From Pseudomonadota bacterium (GTDB lineage Bacteria > Pseudomonadota > Alphaproteobacteria > Acetobacterales > Acetobacteraceae), in the NCBI GenBank assembly GCA_021798915.1, contig JAJZBM010000002.1:186001-250000 (forward strand): DNA of 64,000 bases, read 5' to 3'. The first letter of the stretch is position 1; every line of letters begins with the position of its first letter. The notes below the pieces were generated by a model, which saw only the letters and a program-made list of their open reading frames with translations, was not told the origin of the DNA and ran no database searches. Positions 42,503-51,514 of the stretch are shown piece after piece. The position numbers and the translations under genes were made by a program.

Positions 42503-43075
42503 CTATTCCCGTCCCAGCCGATAGAACTCGTCATTCGGGCGGAAGGCGAAGGCGTTGGCGAGGCGGTTGGAGAGGCCGAAGAAGGCGGCGATGGCGGCGA
42601 TGTCCCAGCTTTCCGCCTCGCTAAACCCCGCCGCCTGGAGACGCGCGTAATCCGAATCGTCGATCTCGTGCGCCGCGAGCGCGACCTTCATCGCGAAATC
42701 GAGCATCGCCCGCTCGCGCGGGGTGAGATCGGCCTTGCGGTAATTGGTTGCGACCTGGTCGGCGATGAGCGGGTTTTTCGTCCGCACGCGCAGAATCGCG
42801 CCATGGGCGATGACGCAATACTGGCATTGATTGGCGGCCGAGGTCGCGACCACGATCATTTCGCGCTCGGCCTTCGAAAGCCCGCCTTCTTTCGCCATCA
42901 AGGCGTCATGATAGGCGAAGAAGGCGCGGAATTCCTCGGGCCGATGCGCCAGCGCCAGGAAAACATTGGGGACGAAGCCGGATTTTTCCGCGACCATTTC
43001 GATGCGGGCGCGGATATCGGCCGGAAGGCTGGCGAGGGCGGGCACCGGAAAACGGCTGATCGGCGGCTTGGACAT
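42503..43075 (-). CDS. Peroxidase-related AhpD-like protein
   Basis: 190 residues of the carboxymuconolactone decarboxylase/AhpD fold. The redox motif is AANQCQYCVIAHGAILRVRT (CxxC followed by His), set in a helical protein with GFVPNVFLALAHRPEEFRAF and FGLSNRLANAFAFRPNDEFY. It corresponds to the group called uncharacterised peroxidase-related enzymes. It may reduce peroxides with a lipoyl- or thiol-donor. It is last in a two-gene minus-strand unit after the HugZ-like gene. Confidence 0.87.
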   Translation of the reverse strand: MSKPPISRFPVPALASLPADIRARIEMVAEKSGFVPNVFLALAHRPEEFRAFFAYHDALMAKEGGLSKAEREMIVVATSAANQCQYCVIAHGAILRVRTKNPLIADQVATNYRKADLTPRERAMLDFAMKVALAAHEIDDSDYARLQAAGFSEAESWDIAAIAAFFGLSNRLANAFAFRPNDEFYRLGRE

Positions 43076-43101
43076 GACGTTTCTCCTCTGTCGCGCCCAG
43101 T

Positions 43102-43791
43102 TTATTCCGCGGACGCTGCCCGCGCGAGGGCGATGAGCGCGGTGTGTGCTGCCTCGACGCTGGTGACCGGGGCGGGAAAGGCGTGGCGATGGACGGTCTC
43201 GCCGCGAGCGAGATCGCAGCCATCGGGGTCGAGCGCGACGATGCTTGCGCCCTCATCCCCGCCGGCACGCAGCACGGCCTCGGCCTCGGCGATCAGCGCT
43301 GGCGCGGCGGCGTCGAGCGCGGCGACGGCCGCCGGGTCGGGGCGGAGTTTGGACGCCGCGACCCGCCGCGCGAGACCGAATCCGCCGACGTAATGCGCTT
43401 CCTCCGCAACCAGCCGCCAAAGCGCGAAGTCCCCGAACCCGGCATAGAGCGCGGCATAGGGGTGGCGCGCGAGATAGCGGGCGCGGAGGGCTTCATCGGC
43501 GATCGGCGCGGCGCGTCCGATCAGCGTCAGGCGTGGCGTCGTTTGTGGGTTGGGCCCATTCGCCGCGCCAGTGAGCAGGAGGGCGCAGCGCGGCTCGGCG
43601 CGGAGGTGGCGCGTGTGTTCGGCAAGGCCGGAGAGCAGCAGGAGCGCCGTGAAATCGGCGGCGAAGGCCGGCGTCACCAGCGAGACAAAGGGCTGCCCGG
43701 TGGCGCTCACGCTGGCGAGGCTCGCGACCTGCGCCGCGCGTGCGAGAGAGCGGAGTGCAAAGCCGGTCGCGGCCGGTGGTTCGGTGCTCAT
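43102..43791 (-). CDS. HugZ-like pyridoxamine-phosphate-oxidase-fold protein
   Basis: 229 residues. A split-barrel PPOX domain covers about residues 10-150 ([60 protein letters not shown]), followed by a smaller domain with [20 protein letters not shown] and a His-containing end. HugZ enzymes degrade haem and others bind flavin or haem of unknown use. The gene is divergent from chvI and followed by the AhpD-like gene, which suggests an oxidative-stress or haem link (inference). Confidence 0.82.
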   Translation of the reverse strand: MSTEPPAATGFALRSLARAAQVASLASVSATGQPFVSLVTPAFAADFTALLLLSGLAEHTRHLRAEPRCALLLTGAANGPNPQTTPRLTLIGRAAPIADEALRARYLARHPYAALYAGFGDFALWRLVAEEAHYVGGFGLARRVAASKLRPDPAAVAALDAAAPALIAEAEAVLRAGGDEGASIVALDPDGCDLARGETVHRHAFPAPVTSVEAAHTALIALARAASAE

Positions 43792-43858
43792 GCTTCGATT
43801 ACCCTATCTTCCGCGCGGCGTGGTATGTCGATGGCCTGCCGGCATCTCGGAGGTGGTC

Positions 43859-44560
43859 ATGAAGCACACCATTGCCCTGGTCGATGATGATCGCAATATC
43901 CTGACCAGCGTCGCGATGACCCTGGAGCAGGAGGGGTTTCAGGTGCGCACCTATACGGACGGCGAAAGCGCGCTCCAGGCGCTGCTCGCCCGCCCGGTCG
44001 ATCTCGCGGTGCTCGATGTCAAGATGCCGCGCATGGACGGGATGGAATTGCTTCAGCGCCTCCGCGCCCGCTCCGCCATGCCGGTGATTTTTCTCACCAG
44101 CAAGGACGAGGAGGTGGACGAGCTGATGGGGCTTCGTCTCGGCGCCGATGATTATATCACCAAGCCGTTCAGCCAGCGCCTGCTGATCGAACGCATCCGC
44201 GCGCTGCTCCGCCGCAACGAGGCCGGCCGCGCCGAGGGCTCCGGCCAGCCCGCCGCCGGGATCATCCAGCGCGGCGATCTCGTCCTCGACGAGACGAGGC
44301 ACCGCTGTGCCTGGCGCGGTGCCGATATCGACCTCACCGTCACCGAATTCCTGCTCTTGAAGACGCTCGCGGCGCGGCCGGGGGTGGTGAAGGCGCGCGA
44401 CCAGCTCATCGATGCCGCTTATGGCGAGAACATCTATGTCGATGATCGCACCATCGACAGCCACGTCAAACGCATTCGCAAGAAATTCCGTGCCGTCGAT
44501 GAGGATTTCAACCAGATCGAGACGCTCTATGGCATCGGCTACCGCTATAAGGAGCAGTAA
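43859..44560 (+). CDS. chvI: Response regulator ChvI
   Basis: 233 residues. The receiver domain (residues 4-115) starts [20 protein letters not shown] with the phosphorylated Asp53 in [16 protein letters not shown] and Lys in DDYITKPFS. The OmpR-type winged helix follows ([36 protein letters not shown]). The sequence is close to alphaproteobacterial ChvI, which controls acid and envelope-stress responses. The ATG at 43859 has a very strong GGAGGTGGTC before it. Its 3' end overlaps chvG by 32 bases. Confidence 0.94.
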   Translation: MKHTIALVDDDRNILTSVAMTLEQEGFQVRTYTDGESALQALLARPVDLAVLDVKMPRMDGMELLQRLRARSAMPVIFLTSKDEEVDELMGLRLGADDYITKPFSQRLLIERIRALLRRNEAGRAEGSGQPAAGIIQRGDLVLDETRHRCAWRGADIDLTVTEFLLLKTLAARPGVVKARDQLIDAAYGENIYVDDRTIDSHVKRIRKKFRAVDEDFNQIETLYGIGYRYKEQ

Positions 44561-46229
44561 CGCCGCCGCCAAGGCGGGGAAACCCCAGGAAGAAGCGGCG
44601 CTCACCCCGCGCTTCGTCTCGCCGCTTTTGCGCCGCATCCTTCTGGTCAATGCGCTGCCGCTGGCGTTGCTGGTGGTCGCCCTTCTCTATCTCGACCAGT
44701 ATCAGAACGGACTTCTGGAGGCGGAGGTGCTGACGCTCCGCGAACAGGCGCGCATCTATGCCGGCGCGCTCGGCCAGGCAGCGGTGGCGGTCGATGCCTC
44801 GGGCACGGCGCGGCTGGTGCCGGCGCTCGCCCGCCCGCTGCTCCGCCGCCTGACCGAGCCGACGCCGAGCGCCGAGGCCCGGCTCTACGGCCCTGACGGC
44901 ACGGTGATCGCCGATAGCCGCCAGCGCGAGGCCGGCAGCGGCGCCTTCGAGATGGACCCGATTCCGCCGGCGGTGCCGCGCAGCCATGTCGCGAGCGTGA
45001 TCGAGGAGATCTATGACTGGGTGCTTGCCCATCTGCCCCACAACCCGGCGGCGCCGACGCTGGAGGCCGGGCCGCTCGCCGGCGGGATCGACTGGCAGCC
45101 CGATGTGCGTGAGGAACTGCGCACCGAGGGCGCGGCGCGCTCACGCGAGACGCCGCCCTATATCCGCCGCACCACTGATGACCGGCTTCTGGTTACCGTT
45201 GCCGAGCCGGTGCAGCAGAACGCCCAGACGGTCGGCATCATCCTGCTCACCCGCGAGGCCCGCGAGGTCGATGACAGCCTCTATAACGTGCGGATGTCGA
45301 TTCTTGCCCTGTTCTGCCTCGCGCTCGGGTTGACGGTGATCATGTCCTGGTATCTGGCGCGCACCATCGCCCGGCCGATCCTGCGGCTTGCCGCCGCTGC
45401 CGGCGAGATGCGCGAAGGCCAGGGGCGGAGCGGGGCGGTGCCGCGCCGGCTGCTCGCCCGCCGCGACGAGATCGGCACCCTCGCCCACGCCCTGGCCGAA
45501 AGTGCGAGCGCGCTCTGGGCGCGGATGGACGCGATCGAGCGTTTCGCGGCCGATGTCGCGCACGAGATCAAGAACCCGCTTTCTTCCATCCAAAGCGCGA
45601 TCGAGACGCTGCGGCGGATCGAGGATCCGGGCCAGCAGCGGCGCCTGCTCGCCATCATCGCCGAGGATGTGCGGCGATTGGACCGGCTGATCAGCGACAT
45701 CTCGGATGCGAGCCGCGTCGACGCCGAATTGTCACGCACGGCGACGGAGTTGGTCGATGTCGCGCCGATCCTTGCGACGCTCGCCGATATCCACGCCGCG
45801 ACCTTGGCCGCGGGTGAGCCGAAGCTGGTGCTCGATGCTCCCGAAACCGGGCTTACCATCCGCGGCGTTGCCGACCGGCTGGTGCAGGTGTTGCGCAATC
45901 TGACCGCCAATGCCCGCTCGTTCAGCCCGCCCGGCGGGCAAATCATGCTCTCCGCGCGCGAGGTCAGAGGCGAAACCGGGGCTGAGGTGGAAATCACCGT
46001 CGAGGATGAGGGGCCGGGCATTCCGGAGGCCAAGCGCGAACATATTTTCGACCGCTTCTATTCCGAACGCCCGGAAGGCGAGCGCTTCGGCCAGCATTCC
46101 GGGCTCGGGCTTTCGATCAGCCGCCAGATCATCGAGGCGCTGCGCGGCAGGATCAGCGCCGAGAACCGCCGCGACGAGGCGGGAAAAGTGATCGGCGCCC
46201 GCTTCGTCATCCGCCTGCCGAAGGCATAA
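44529..46229 (+). CDS. chvG: Sensor histidine kinase ChvG
   Basis: 566 residues. It has membrane segments at about 37-55 and 255-277 enclosing a large periplasmic domain (with [20 protein letters not shown]), a HAMP linker, HisKA with [17 protein letters not shown] (His345), and the ATPase domain with [24 protein letters not shown] and [12 protein letters not shown]. It is the partner of ChvI. In many alphaproteobacteria the pair is followed by HPr kinase and PTS genes; here a convergent PEP-CTERM gene follows instead. The start lies within chvI; no other start codon is available before the first membrane segment. Confidence 0.94.
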   Translation: MASATAIRSSNAAAKAGKPQEEAALTPRFVSPLLRRILLVNALPLALLVVALLYLDQYQNGLLEAEVLTLREQARIYAGALGQAAVAVDASGTARLVPALARPLLRRLTEPTPSAEARLYGPDGTVIADSRQREAGSGAFEMDPIPPAVPRSHVASVIEEIYDWVLAHLPHNPAAPTLEAGPLAGGIDWQPDVREELRTEGAARSRETPPYIRRTTDDRLLVTVAEPVQQNAQTVGIILLTREAREVDDSLYNVRMSILALFCLALGLTVIMSWYLARTIARPILRLAAAAGEMREGQGRSGAVPRRLLARRDEIGTLAHALAESASALWARMDAIERFAADVAHEIKNPLSSIQSAIETLRRIEDPGQQRRLLAIIAEDVRRLDRLISDISDASRVDAELSRTATELVDVAPILATLADIHAATLAAGEPKLVLDAPETGLTIRGVADRLVQVLRNLTANARSFSPPGGQIMLSAREVRGETGAEVEITVEDEGPGIPEAKREHIFDRFYSERPEGERFGQHSGLGLSISRQIIEALRGRISAENRRDEAGKVIGARFVIRLPKA

Positions 46230-46248
46230 GGCGGGGGCGTGAGGCGGG

Positions 46249-47265
46249 TTACGGGGCGGCGGCCCTGCGGCGACGGAAGAGTTTCAGGCCAGCGAGACCG
46301 GCGAAGATCAGCGCGGCGGAGGAGGGTTCGGGAACCTGAGCGCCATTGGTGGTGTAAAACACCAGATCGGGCGTCGTGGTGCTGGTCGGCGCGAAACTGA
46401 CGTTTTCGAAGGCGCCGCCCCAGGTCTGGGCGTTGAAGATCTCGAACGGGTAATAGCCGGCCTCCGTAAAGGTCACGGTGTCGGTCGCGGCGGCGTAGGT
46501 GTTGCCATTCAGGAGGGTCGCGACGCCGTTCGAGGGCGTGATGCTGGCCGCGTTCTGGAAGCCGACGACGCTGCCACTGCCGATCAGGCCGGTGCCGCCG
46601 AGGAGGAGTTCGGTGCCGTCATCGTTTAGATCGTTGGAGGCGACGGCGAAAGTGTAGGAACTTCCCGCCTGCGCGACATAGACATAACCGCTCTGGTCGA
46701 AAATCAGATTGTTCCAGGGGGTCGTCGACGCGGAAGCGGGGAGCGTGACGCCGTTGACGAGGTTGGTGGCGAGGGGAGCGCCGGCGCCGTCGAGCACGTT
46801 TTGGACGGAATTGCCGCCACCGCCGATGGCAATGAGGCCATAGGTATTGATCGCAGTATCGGTGAACGAGAAATAGGGCGTCGCGGTGTAGGTGAGCGCG
46901 CCCGTGCCGGTGCCGGGCAAGCCGTTCGGCAGCGTGGTGATCGTCCCGGTCTGGGCCAGCGTCTCGAGATTGGCCATGCCTTGCAGATTGGGATAGCCGG
47001 CGGTGTTGGGACCGCCCTCGAGATTGCCGGGACCGCCGGCGTTGAGGCCGGGGGAGAGGGTCCAGAGCGAGGCCGTCAGCCCCGGCACCAGATTGGTGGG
47101 CGGGGTGATCGGCGTGGAATCGATATAACTCGTCGGCACGCTGGCCGGCGGCGTTACCACGTAATCCGCTTTGGCATGGCCCGCCGACGCCGCCATGAAC
47201 GCCAGGGCCGATATCGCCACGAGCCGGACGGTTTTGCCGCGGGGGCGGCCGAAACATGCCGTCAT
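46249..47265 (-). CDS. PEP-CTERM sorting-domain protein with PA14/lectin-like body
   Basis: 338 residues. A signal peptide (VRLVAISALAFMAASAGHAK) leads to a Gly/Thr/Asn-rich secreted body with GYVYVAQAGSSYTFAVASND, DDGTELLLGG and VTFTEAGYYPFEIFNAQTWG, the pattern of a PA14-type beta sandwich. It ends with the sorting signal VPEPSSAALIFAGLAGLKLF and RRRRAAAP. Such proteins are processed by an exosortase, which is not in this window. The low-complexity, less G+C-rich content differs from neighbours. The ATG at 47265 follows GTGGAGGGGAAT. Confidence 0.87.
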   Translation of the reverse strand: MTACFGRPRGKTVRLVAISALAFMAASAGHAKADYVVTPPASVPTSYIDSTPITPPTNLVPGLTASLWTLSPGLNAGGPGNLEGGPNTAGYPNLQGMANLETLAQTGTITTLPNGLPGTGTGALTYTATPYFSFTDTAINTYGLIAIGGGGNSVQNVLDGAGAPLATNLVNGVTLPASASTTPWNNLIFDQSGYVYVAQAGSSYTFAVASNDLNDDGTELLLGGTGLIGSGSVVGFQNAASITPSNGVATLLNGNTYAAATDTVTFTEAGYYPFEIFNAQTWGGAFENVSFAPTSTTTPDLVFYTTNGAQVPEPSSAALIFAGLAGLKLFRRRRAAAP

Positions 47266-47317
47266 ATTCCCCTCCACCGTTGAGATAGCTTAATAATGGC
47301 GGATCGTTACTGAATTT

Positions 47318-47331
47318 TTGACAATTGTCAA
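47318..47331. promoter_or_regulatory. Perfect 14-bp palindrome upstream of PEP-CTERM gene and icd
   Basis: TTGACAATTGTCAA is self-complementary over 14 bases and contains TTGACA, a consensus -35 box, on both strands. On the minus strand a TAACGA -10-like sequence follows at 16-17 bases, 40 or so bases before the PEP-CTERM start. It also fits the loose FNR pattern TTGA-N6-TCAA. It is probably the promoter/operator for the PEP-CTERM gene; whether it affects icd, 190 bp away, is unclear. Confidence 0.5.
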
Positions 47332-47519
47332 GAAAAAGTTAACTCGCGCGTAGTCGGCATCGCCGCGCGATAAAGCGGCCCGATGCCCTGATCTGCGTTT
47401 TTTGAGGGCCGCCGCCCTTGTCCGCGGCGGCGCCCGGTGCGAATGTCCGCCCGGCGCAATTCCGCCGCGCCGCAGCATGGCGTATTTCTCGGGCGCGATT
47501 CCAGGTCGATGAGGAAAAA

Positions 47520-48734
47520 ATGGCAAAAATCAAGGTAAAAACCCCGGTCGTCGAACTCGACGGGGATGAAATGACGCGCATCATCTGGGGATTCATCAAG
47601 GAAAAACTGATTCTCCCCTACCTCGATATCGACCTCAAATACTACGATCTCGGCATCGAATACCGCGACCAGACCGATGACCAGGTGACGATCGACGCCG
47701 CCAACGCGATCAAGAAATATGGCGTCGGCGTCAAATGCGCGACCATCACCCCCGATGAGGCGCGCGTCGCCGAATTCGGTCTCAAAAAAATGTGGCGGAG
47801 CCCGAATGGCACCGTTCGCAACATTCTCGACGGGACGATTTTCCGCGAGCCGATCATTTGCCGCAACGTCCCCCGCCTGGTGCCGCACTGGACGCAGCCG
47901 ATCGTCATCGGCCGCCATGCTTTCGGCGACATCTACCGCGCGACGGAGGCGAAAATCCCCGGCCCCGGCCGCGTCACGCTGAGCTATCTGCCGGCTGATG
48001 GCGGCCCGCCGCAGATGCTGGAAGTGCATGATTTCAAGGGCGCCGGGGTGACCCTCGGCATGTTCAACACCCGCACCTCGATCGAGGGCTTCGCCCGCGC
48101 CTCGTTCAATTATGGTCTCGCGCGCAAATACCCAGTCTATCTCTCGACCAAAAACACTATTCTGAAAATTTACGACGGCATGTTCAAGGACGTGTTCCAG
48201 GAGATTTTCGACGCCGAGTTCAAGGACGCCTTCGCCAAGCTCGGCCTGACCTATGAGCATCGGCTGATCGACGACATGGTGGCCTCGGCGCTGAAATGGT
48301 CGGGCGGCTATGTCTGGGCGTGCAAGAACTATGACGGTGACGTGGAAAGCGACATCGTGGCACAAGGTTTCGGCAGCCTCGGCCTGATGACCAGCGTCCT
48401 GATGAGCCCGGATGGCAAGACGGTGGAGAGCGAGGCGGCACACGGCACCGTGACCCGCCATTACCGCGAGCACCAAAAGGGGCGCGAGACCTCGACCAAC
48501 CCGATCGCCTCGATCTTCGCCTGGACCCGCGGCCTCGCCTATCGCGGCCAGTTCGATGGCACGCCCGAGGTCACCAAATTCGCCGAAACCCTGGAGAAAG
48601 TCTGCGTCGATACCGTCGAGAGCGGCTTCATGACCAAGGATCTGGCGGGGCTGATCGGCAAGGATCAGCGCTGGCTCAACACCCAGGATTTTCTTGCCAA
48701 GATCGACGACAACCTGCGCGCCGCGATGGGGTGA
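47520..48734 (+). CDS. icd: NADP-dependent isocitrate dehydrogenase (homodimeric, eukaryote-like type)
   Basis: 404 residues. It starts [20 protein letters not shown], as alphaproteobacterial and mitochondrial-type IDH do, and has the substrate-loop [20 protein letters not shown], the metal-binding [20 protein letters not shown], and [19 protein letters not shown] near the NADP site. It oxidises isocitrate to 2-oxoglutarate in the TCA cycle. The ATG at 47520 follows GATGAGGAAAAA. The 254-bp gap before it holds the palindrome noted separately and G+C-rich sequence with no clear gene. Confidence 0.96.
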   Translation: MAKIKVKTPVVELDGDEMTRIIWGFIKEKLILPYLDIDLKYYDLGIEYRDQTDDQVTIDAANAIKKYGVGVKCATITPDEARVAEFGLKKMWRSPNGTVRNILDGTIFREPIICRNVPRLVPHWTQPIVIGRHAFGDIYRATEAKIPGPGRVTLSYLPADGGPPQMLEVHDFKGAGVTLGMFNTRTSIEGFARASFNYGLARKYPVYLSTKNTILKIYDGMFKDVFQEIFDAEFKDAFAKLGLTYEHRLIDDMVASALKWSGGYVWACKNYDGDVESDIVAQGFGSLGLMTSVLMSPDGKTVESEAAHGTVTRHYREHQKGRETSTNPIASIFAWTRGLAYRGQFDGTPEVTKFAETLEKVCVDTVESGFMTKDLAGLIGKDQRWLNTQDFLAKIDDNLRAAMG

Positions 48735-48758
48735 GCGCCGGGGATCAGCCGCCGGGGG

Positions 48759-49376
48759 TCATTCGGTGAACCCGCGGCGGAAGCGGAGCAGCGGCGTGGT
48801 GGTTCGCGCCGTGCGCTCTTGCGGCGAGAGCGCGAGCCAAGATTTGAGGGTGTCGAGCACGAAGCGGGTCGCGAGCGCGAGATCGAGCGCCAGCGCCTCT
48901 TCGATCGGGTAAAACCGCAACCCCTCCAATTCGCCCGAGCCAGCGAGGGTGCCGCGCGTGCGGGCGGCGTCGATGACGAAGAAGCGCGCATTGAAGCGGA
49001 TCGGGAGGCCGGGCGGTGTCACCGCGCGGCAGAGATAATCGAGCCCGTCGAGCGCAGGCGGCGTGCCGAGCGAAAGCCCGGTTTCCTCCTCCAATTCACG
49101 CGCGACGGCGATGGTGAGCCCGTGCGCGAGGGCCGGAGAGGCGTTTTTTTCGACGAGTGCTCGCACACGGGGCGCAAGCGGCGTCGCCGCTGGCGCGCGG
49201 AGATCGGCGCGATCGACCCTGCCGCCCGGAAACACCAGCCGGTTGGGCATGAAGCGGTGGCCGGCGCCACGCATCCCCATCAATACCTCTGCTCCCCCGC
49301 GCAGGACGACGAGGCTCGCCGCTGGCTTGGGTGGAACGGTTTTGGGGCGCGGCGCGGCGTCGGAGCGGTCGGGCAT
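48759..49376 (-). CDS. NUDIX-family hydrolase
   Basis: 205 residues. The Nudix region is visible as RLVFPGGRVDRADLR and ALAHGLTIAVARELEEETGL; the RELEEETGL half is well conserved while the first half of the box is loose because a long insert separates it. PAASLVVLRGGAEVLMGMRG at the start and GELEGLRFYPIEEALALDLA near the end fit the larger NUDT7/19-like bacterial group. Such enzymes hydrolyse nucleoside diphosphates linked to other groups, often CoA derivatives. The start at 49376 (after GGAGATCCTC) was preferred over 49388. Confidence 0.85.
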   Translation of the reverse strand: MPDRSDAAPRPKTVPPKPAASLVVLRGGAEVLMGMRGAGHRFMPNRLVFPGGRVDRADLRAPAATPLAPRVRALVEKNASPALAHGLTIAVARELEEETGLSLGTPPALDGLDYLCRAVTPPGLPIRFNARFFVIDAARTRGTLAGSGELEGLRFYPIEEALALDLALATRFVLDTLKSWLALSPQERTARTTTPLLRFRRGFTE

Positions 49377-49401
49377 GAGGATCTCCATTTAACGGAAAGC
49401 A

Positions 49402-49519
49402 CTTCTTTTTCTGAAGAAAAAGAAGCAAAAAGACTTTTATCCTGTTCCCTTGGTACGGCAGCGCCGTAAACACTGCTCAACGAATAAAAGTTTTTTGGTT
49501 CTTTTTTTCAAAAAAGAAC
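49402..49519. repeat. Dispersed hairpin element, copy B (full)
   Basis: Same order as copy A: left hairpin (49402-49425, identical to copy A), aaaaagacttttat (49427-49440) pairing with ataaaagtttttt (49484-49496), and a right hairpin (49498-49519, GTTC-T7-C-A6-GAAC). The inner stem of copy A is broken here (tacggcagcgccgta remains as a weak palindrome at 49454-49468). Its last base is the first base of the TAG stop of the oxaloacetate decarboxylase-like gene. It occupies almost all of the gap to the NUDIX gene. Confidence 0.9.
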
Positions 49520-50382
49520 TATTTTTCTTCAATTTTCGTCAGATATTCGGCCATCGCCGCCTGATACTCGGGCTCGCGGGCGACCTCACGCAGCAGCGCC
49601 GCGTCCTCGGCGCGGCCGAGGGTGGCGGGCTTGGCGCCGGCGCGAAGGGCGCGGAGGGTGGCGACGGTCGCGGCAAATCCGGCCTGGAAGGGCGTATGGC
49701 CCTGAAGCGCGATCCGCACCCGGTGCGCGGCGAGCCTGGCGGGATCGTCGAGGGCGGGCGGCAGGGTTCCGAGAATGAGCGGGAGCGAGACCGCGCCGGC
49801 GATCGCCTCGAGCGCGTCCCATGTCGCGATCCCGGTCAGGAACAATGCATCCGCCCCGGCCTCGGCATAGGCCCGCGCCCGGTCGCGGGTCTCGGAAAGG
49901 CCGAGCGCCGTGATCGCGCCGGTGCGGGCGGCGATGACCAGGGCAGGGTCGCGGCGCGCGGCGAGGGCGGCGCGGATCTTGCCCACCCCCTCGGCGCGCG
50001 GGATGAAGCGGGTTGCGGTCGCGCCGAACCCGGCGGGAAGGGCGGTATCCTCGATCGAGAGCCCGGAGGCGCCGGCGCTTTCCAGTTCCTCGACGGTACG
50101 GCGGACATTGAGCGCGTTGCCGTAGCCGTGATCGCCATCGACGAAGAGCGGCAGATCGGCGGCGCGGCTGATGCGGTGGACCAGGCCGGCGAGTTCGCTC
50201 AACGTCAGCAGCGCGAGATCGGGGGCGCCGAGGACGGCGAGGGAGGCGACACTGCCGGCCAGCATCGCCATCTCGAAGCCGAGATCGCCGGCGGCGCGCG
50301 CACTCAGCGGATCATGGACGGAGGCGGGAAAGACGCAACTCCCGGCCGCGAGCAGGGCGCGAAGGCGGGCGCGCGTGCTCAT
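49519..50382 (-). CDS. Isocitrate lyase/PEP mutase superfamily, oxaloacetate decarboxylase-like
   Basis: 287 residues. SCVFPASVHDPLSARAAGDL, MLAGSVASLAVLGAPDLALL, DGDHGYGNALNVRRTVEELE and SIEDTALPAGFG are very like the Pseudomonas aeruginosa oxaloacetate decarboxylase PA4872 and its relatives. The usual catalytic Cys of lyases is absent, as in that subgroup. It would convert oxaloacetate to pyruvate and CO2. The ATG at 50382 overlaps the FMN-oxidase stop (ATGA), so the two probably form an operon. The stop codon is formed at the edge of hairpin element B. Confidence 0.87.
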   Translation of the reverse strand: MSTRARLRALLAAGSCVFPASVHDPLSARAAGDLGFEMAMLAGSVASLAVLGAPDLALLTLSELAGLVHRISRAADLPLFVDGDHGYGNALNVRRTVEELESAGASGLSIEDTALPAGFGATATRFIPRAEGVGKIRAALAARRDPALVIAARTGAITALGLSETRDRARAYAEAGADALFLTGIATWDALEAIAGAVSLPLILGTLPPALDDPARLAAHRVRIALQGHTPFQAGFAATVATLRALRAGAKPATLGRAEDAALLREVAREPEYQAAMAEYLTKIEEK

Positions 50383-51497
50383 TTCCCCGGCCCGAAATCG
50401 CGGAGTGGAAAGGCGCTATGCACGTGCGGCGTGCCCATCGCCGGGGCGGATGCGACGAAGCCGGGGTGAAGCTCGGCGAGCCGCGTCACCCCGAGCAGGC
50501 CGAGCGCCACCTGGATTTCGTCCTCCAGGAGTTCCAAGACCCGCCCGATCCCCTCGGCCCCGGCCGCCGCGAGGCCGTAGAGATAGAGCCGCCCGAGCCC
50601 GACCAGATCGGCGCCGAGGGCGATCGCCTTGACGATATCGGTGCCGCGCGAAAACCCGCCATCGACGATGATCCGCGCCCGCCCGCGCAATGCCGCGGCG
50701 ATTTCGGGCAGCATGGCCATGGTCCCGAGCCCGAAATCCAGCTGGCGTCCGCCATGGTTGGAGACGTAGATGAACTCGACCCCGAGTTCGGCGGCCAGCG
50801 CCGCGTCCTCGGCGGTTGCGATGCCCTTGAGGATCAGCGGAATGGCATGACGGTCTTTGAAGCGGCGGACATCGTCCCAGTTGAGCGCCGCCTGGAACGC
50901 CATCGCCGCGCGGTCGGGGTTAGCGCGCCAGGGCTTGACGAAGCGGTTGGCGATGTCGCGCTCGCGGCGGCTGTAATGGGCGGTATCGACGGTGAGACAG
51001 AACGCGTCATAGCCGGAATCGACGGCGCGGGCGACGTGGTCATCGACCCAAGATCCGTCGCCGCGCACATAGAGCTGGAAAATCCGCGGCCCGTCACCGG
51101 CCGCTTTGGCCGCCGCCTCGAGGCTCGGCTGGGAGACCGAACTCAACAGGAACGGCACCCCGAAACGGGAGGCGGCGCGGGCGACGGCGGCGCCGGCGTC
51201 GGGATGGAAGGATTCGAGCGAGCCGACCGGCGCGAGGGCGACCGGGAGGCGGAGATGATGGCCGAGAAACGTCGCAGCGCCACTCACCGCGCTGACATCG
51301 CGCAAGACGCGCGGGCGCAGCGCCAGCGCATCGAGGGCGGCGCGGTTGCGCGCAACCGTGGTTTCGGTCTCGGCGCCGCCGATCAGATAGCCCCAGATTT
51401 CGCGCGACAACGTCCGCTCAGCGGCGGGGATGAATTCGTGCAACGCCTGGAAGCGTTCGGTGAGCGTCTCTGGCGTTTCCTTGGTTTTTTTGCTCAT
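50379..51497 (-). CDS. FMN-dependent alpha-hydroxyacid dehydrogenase/oxidase (LldD-like)
   Basis: 372 residues. FMN and substrate residues are in LRLPVALAPVGSLESFHPDA, FQLYVRGDGSWVDDHVARAV, the catalytic pair in IYVSNHGGRQLDFGLGTMAM (His, Arg), and ARIIVDGGFSRGTDIVKAIA. The family oxidises L-lactate, mandelate, glycolate or other 2-hydroxyacids. Coupled to an oxaloacetate decarboxylase-like gene, it may feed or drain pyruvate, but the substrate is unknown. The ATG at 51497 was chosen; the frame continues upstream through fzlA in antiparallel-like sequence that is not conserved. Confidence 0.88.
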   Translation of the reverse strand: MSKKTKETPETLTERFQALHEFIPAAERTLSREIWGYLIGGAETETTVARNRAALDALALRPRVLRDVSAVSGAATFLGHHLRLPVALAPVGSLESFHPDAGAAVARAASRFGVPFLLSSVSQPSLEAAAKAAGDGPRIFQLYVRGDGSWVDDHVARAVDSGYDAFCLTVDTAHYSRRERDIANRFVKPWRANPDRAAMAFQAALNWDDVRRFKDRHAIPLILKGIATAEDAALAAELGVEFIYVSNHGGRQLDFGLGTMAMLPEIAAALRGRARIIVDGGFSRGTDIVKAIALGADLVGLGRLYLYGLAAAGAEGIGRVLELLEDEIQVALGLLGVTRLAELHPGFVASAPAMGTPHVHSAFPLRDFGPGK

Positions 51498-51499
51498 TG

Positions 51500-51511
51500 A
51501 CGGACGTCCGT
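51500..51511. promoter_or_regulatory. Perfect 12-bp palindrome before the FMN oxidase start
   Basis: ACGGACGTCCGT lies in the 17-bp gap between the fzlA stop and the FMN oxidase ATG. A palindrome at this place could be an operator or an RNA hairpin sequestering the start region, since GGACG within it is also the only Shine-Dalgarno-like sequence. The role is unproven. Confidence 0.4.
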
Positions 51512-51514
51512 TTT

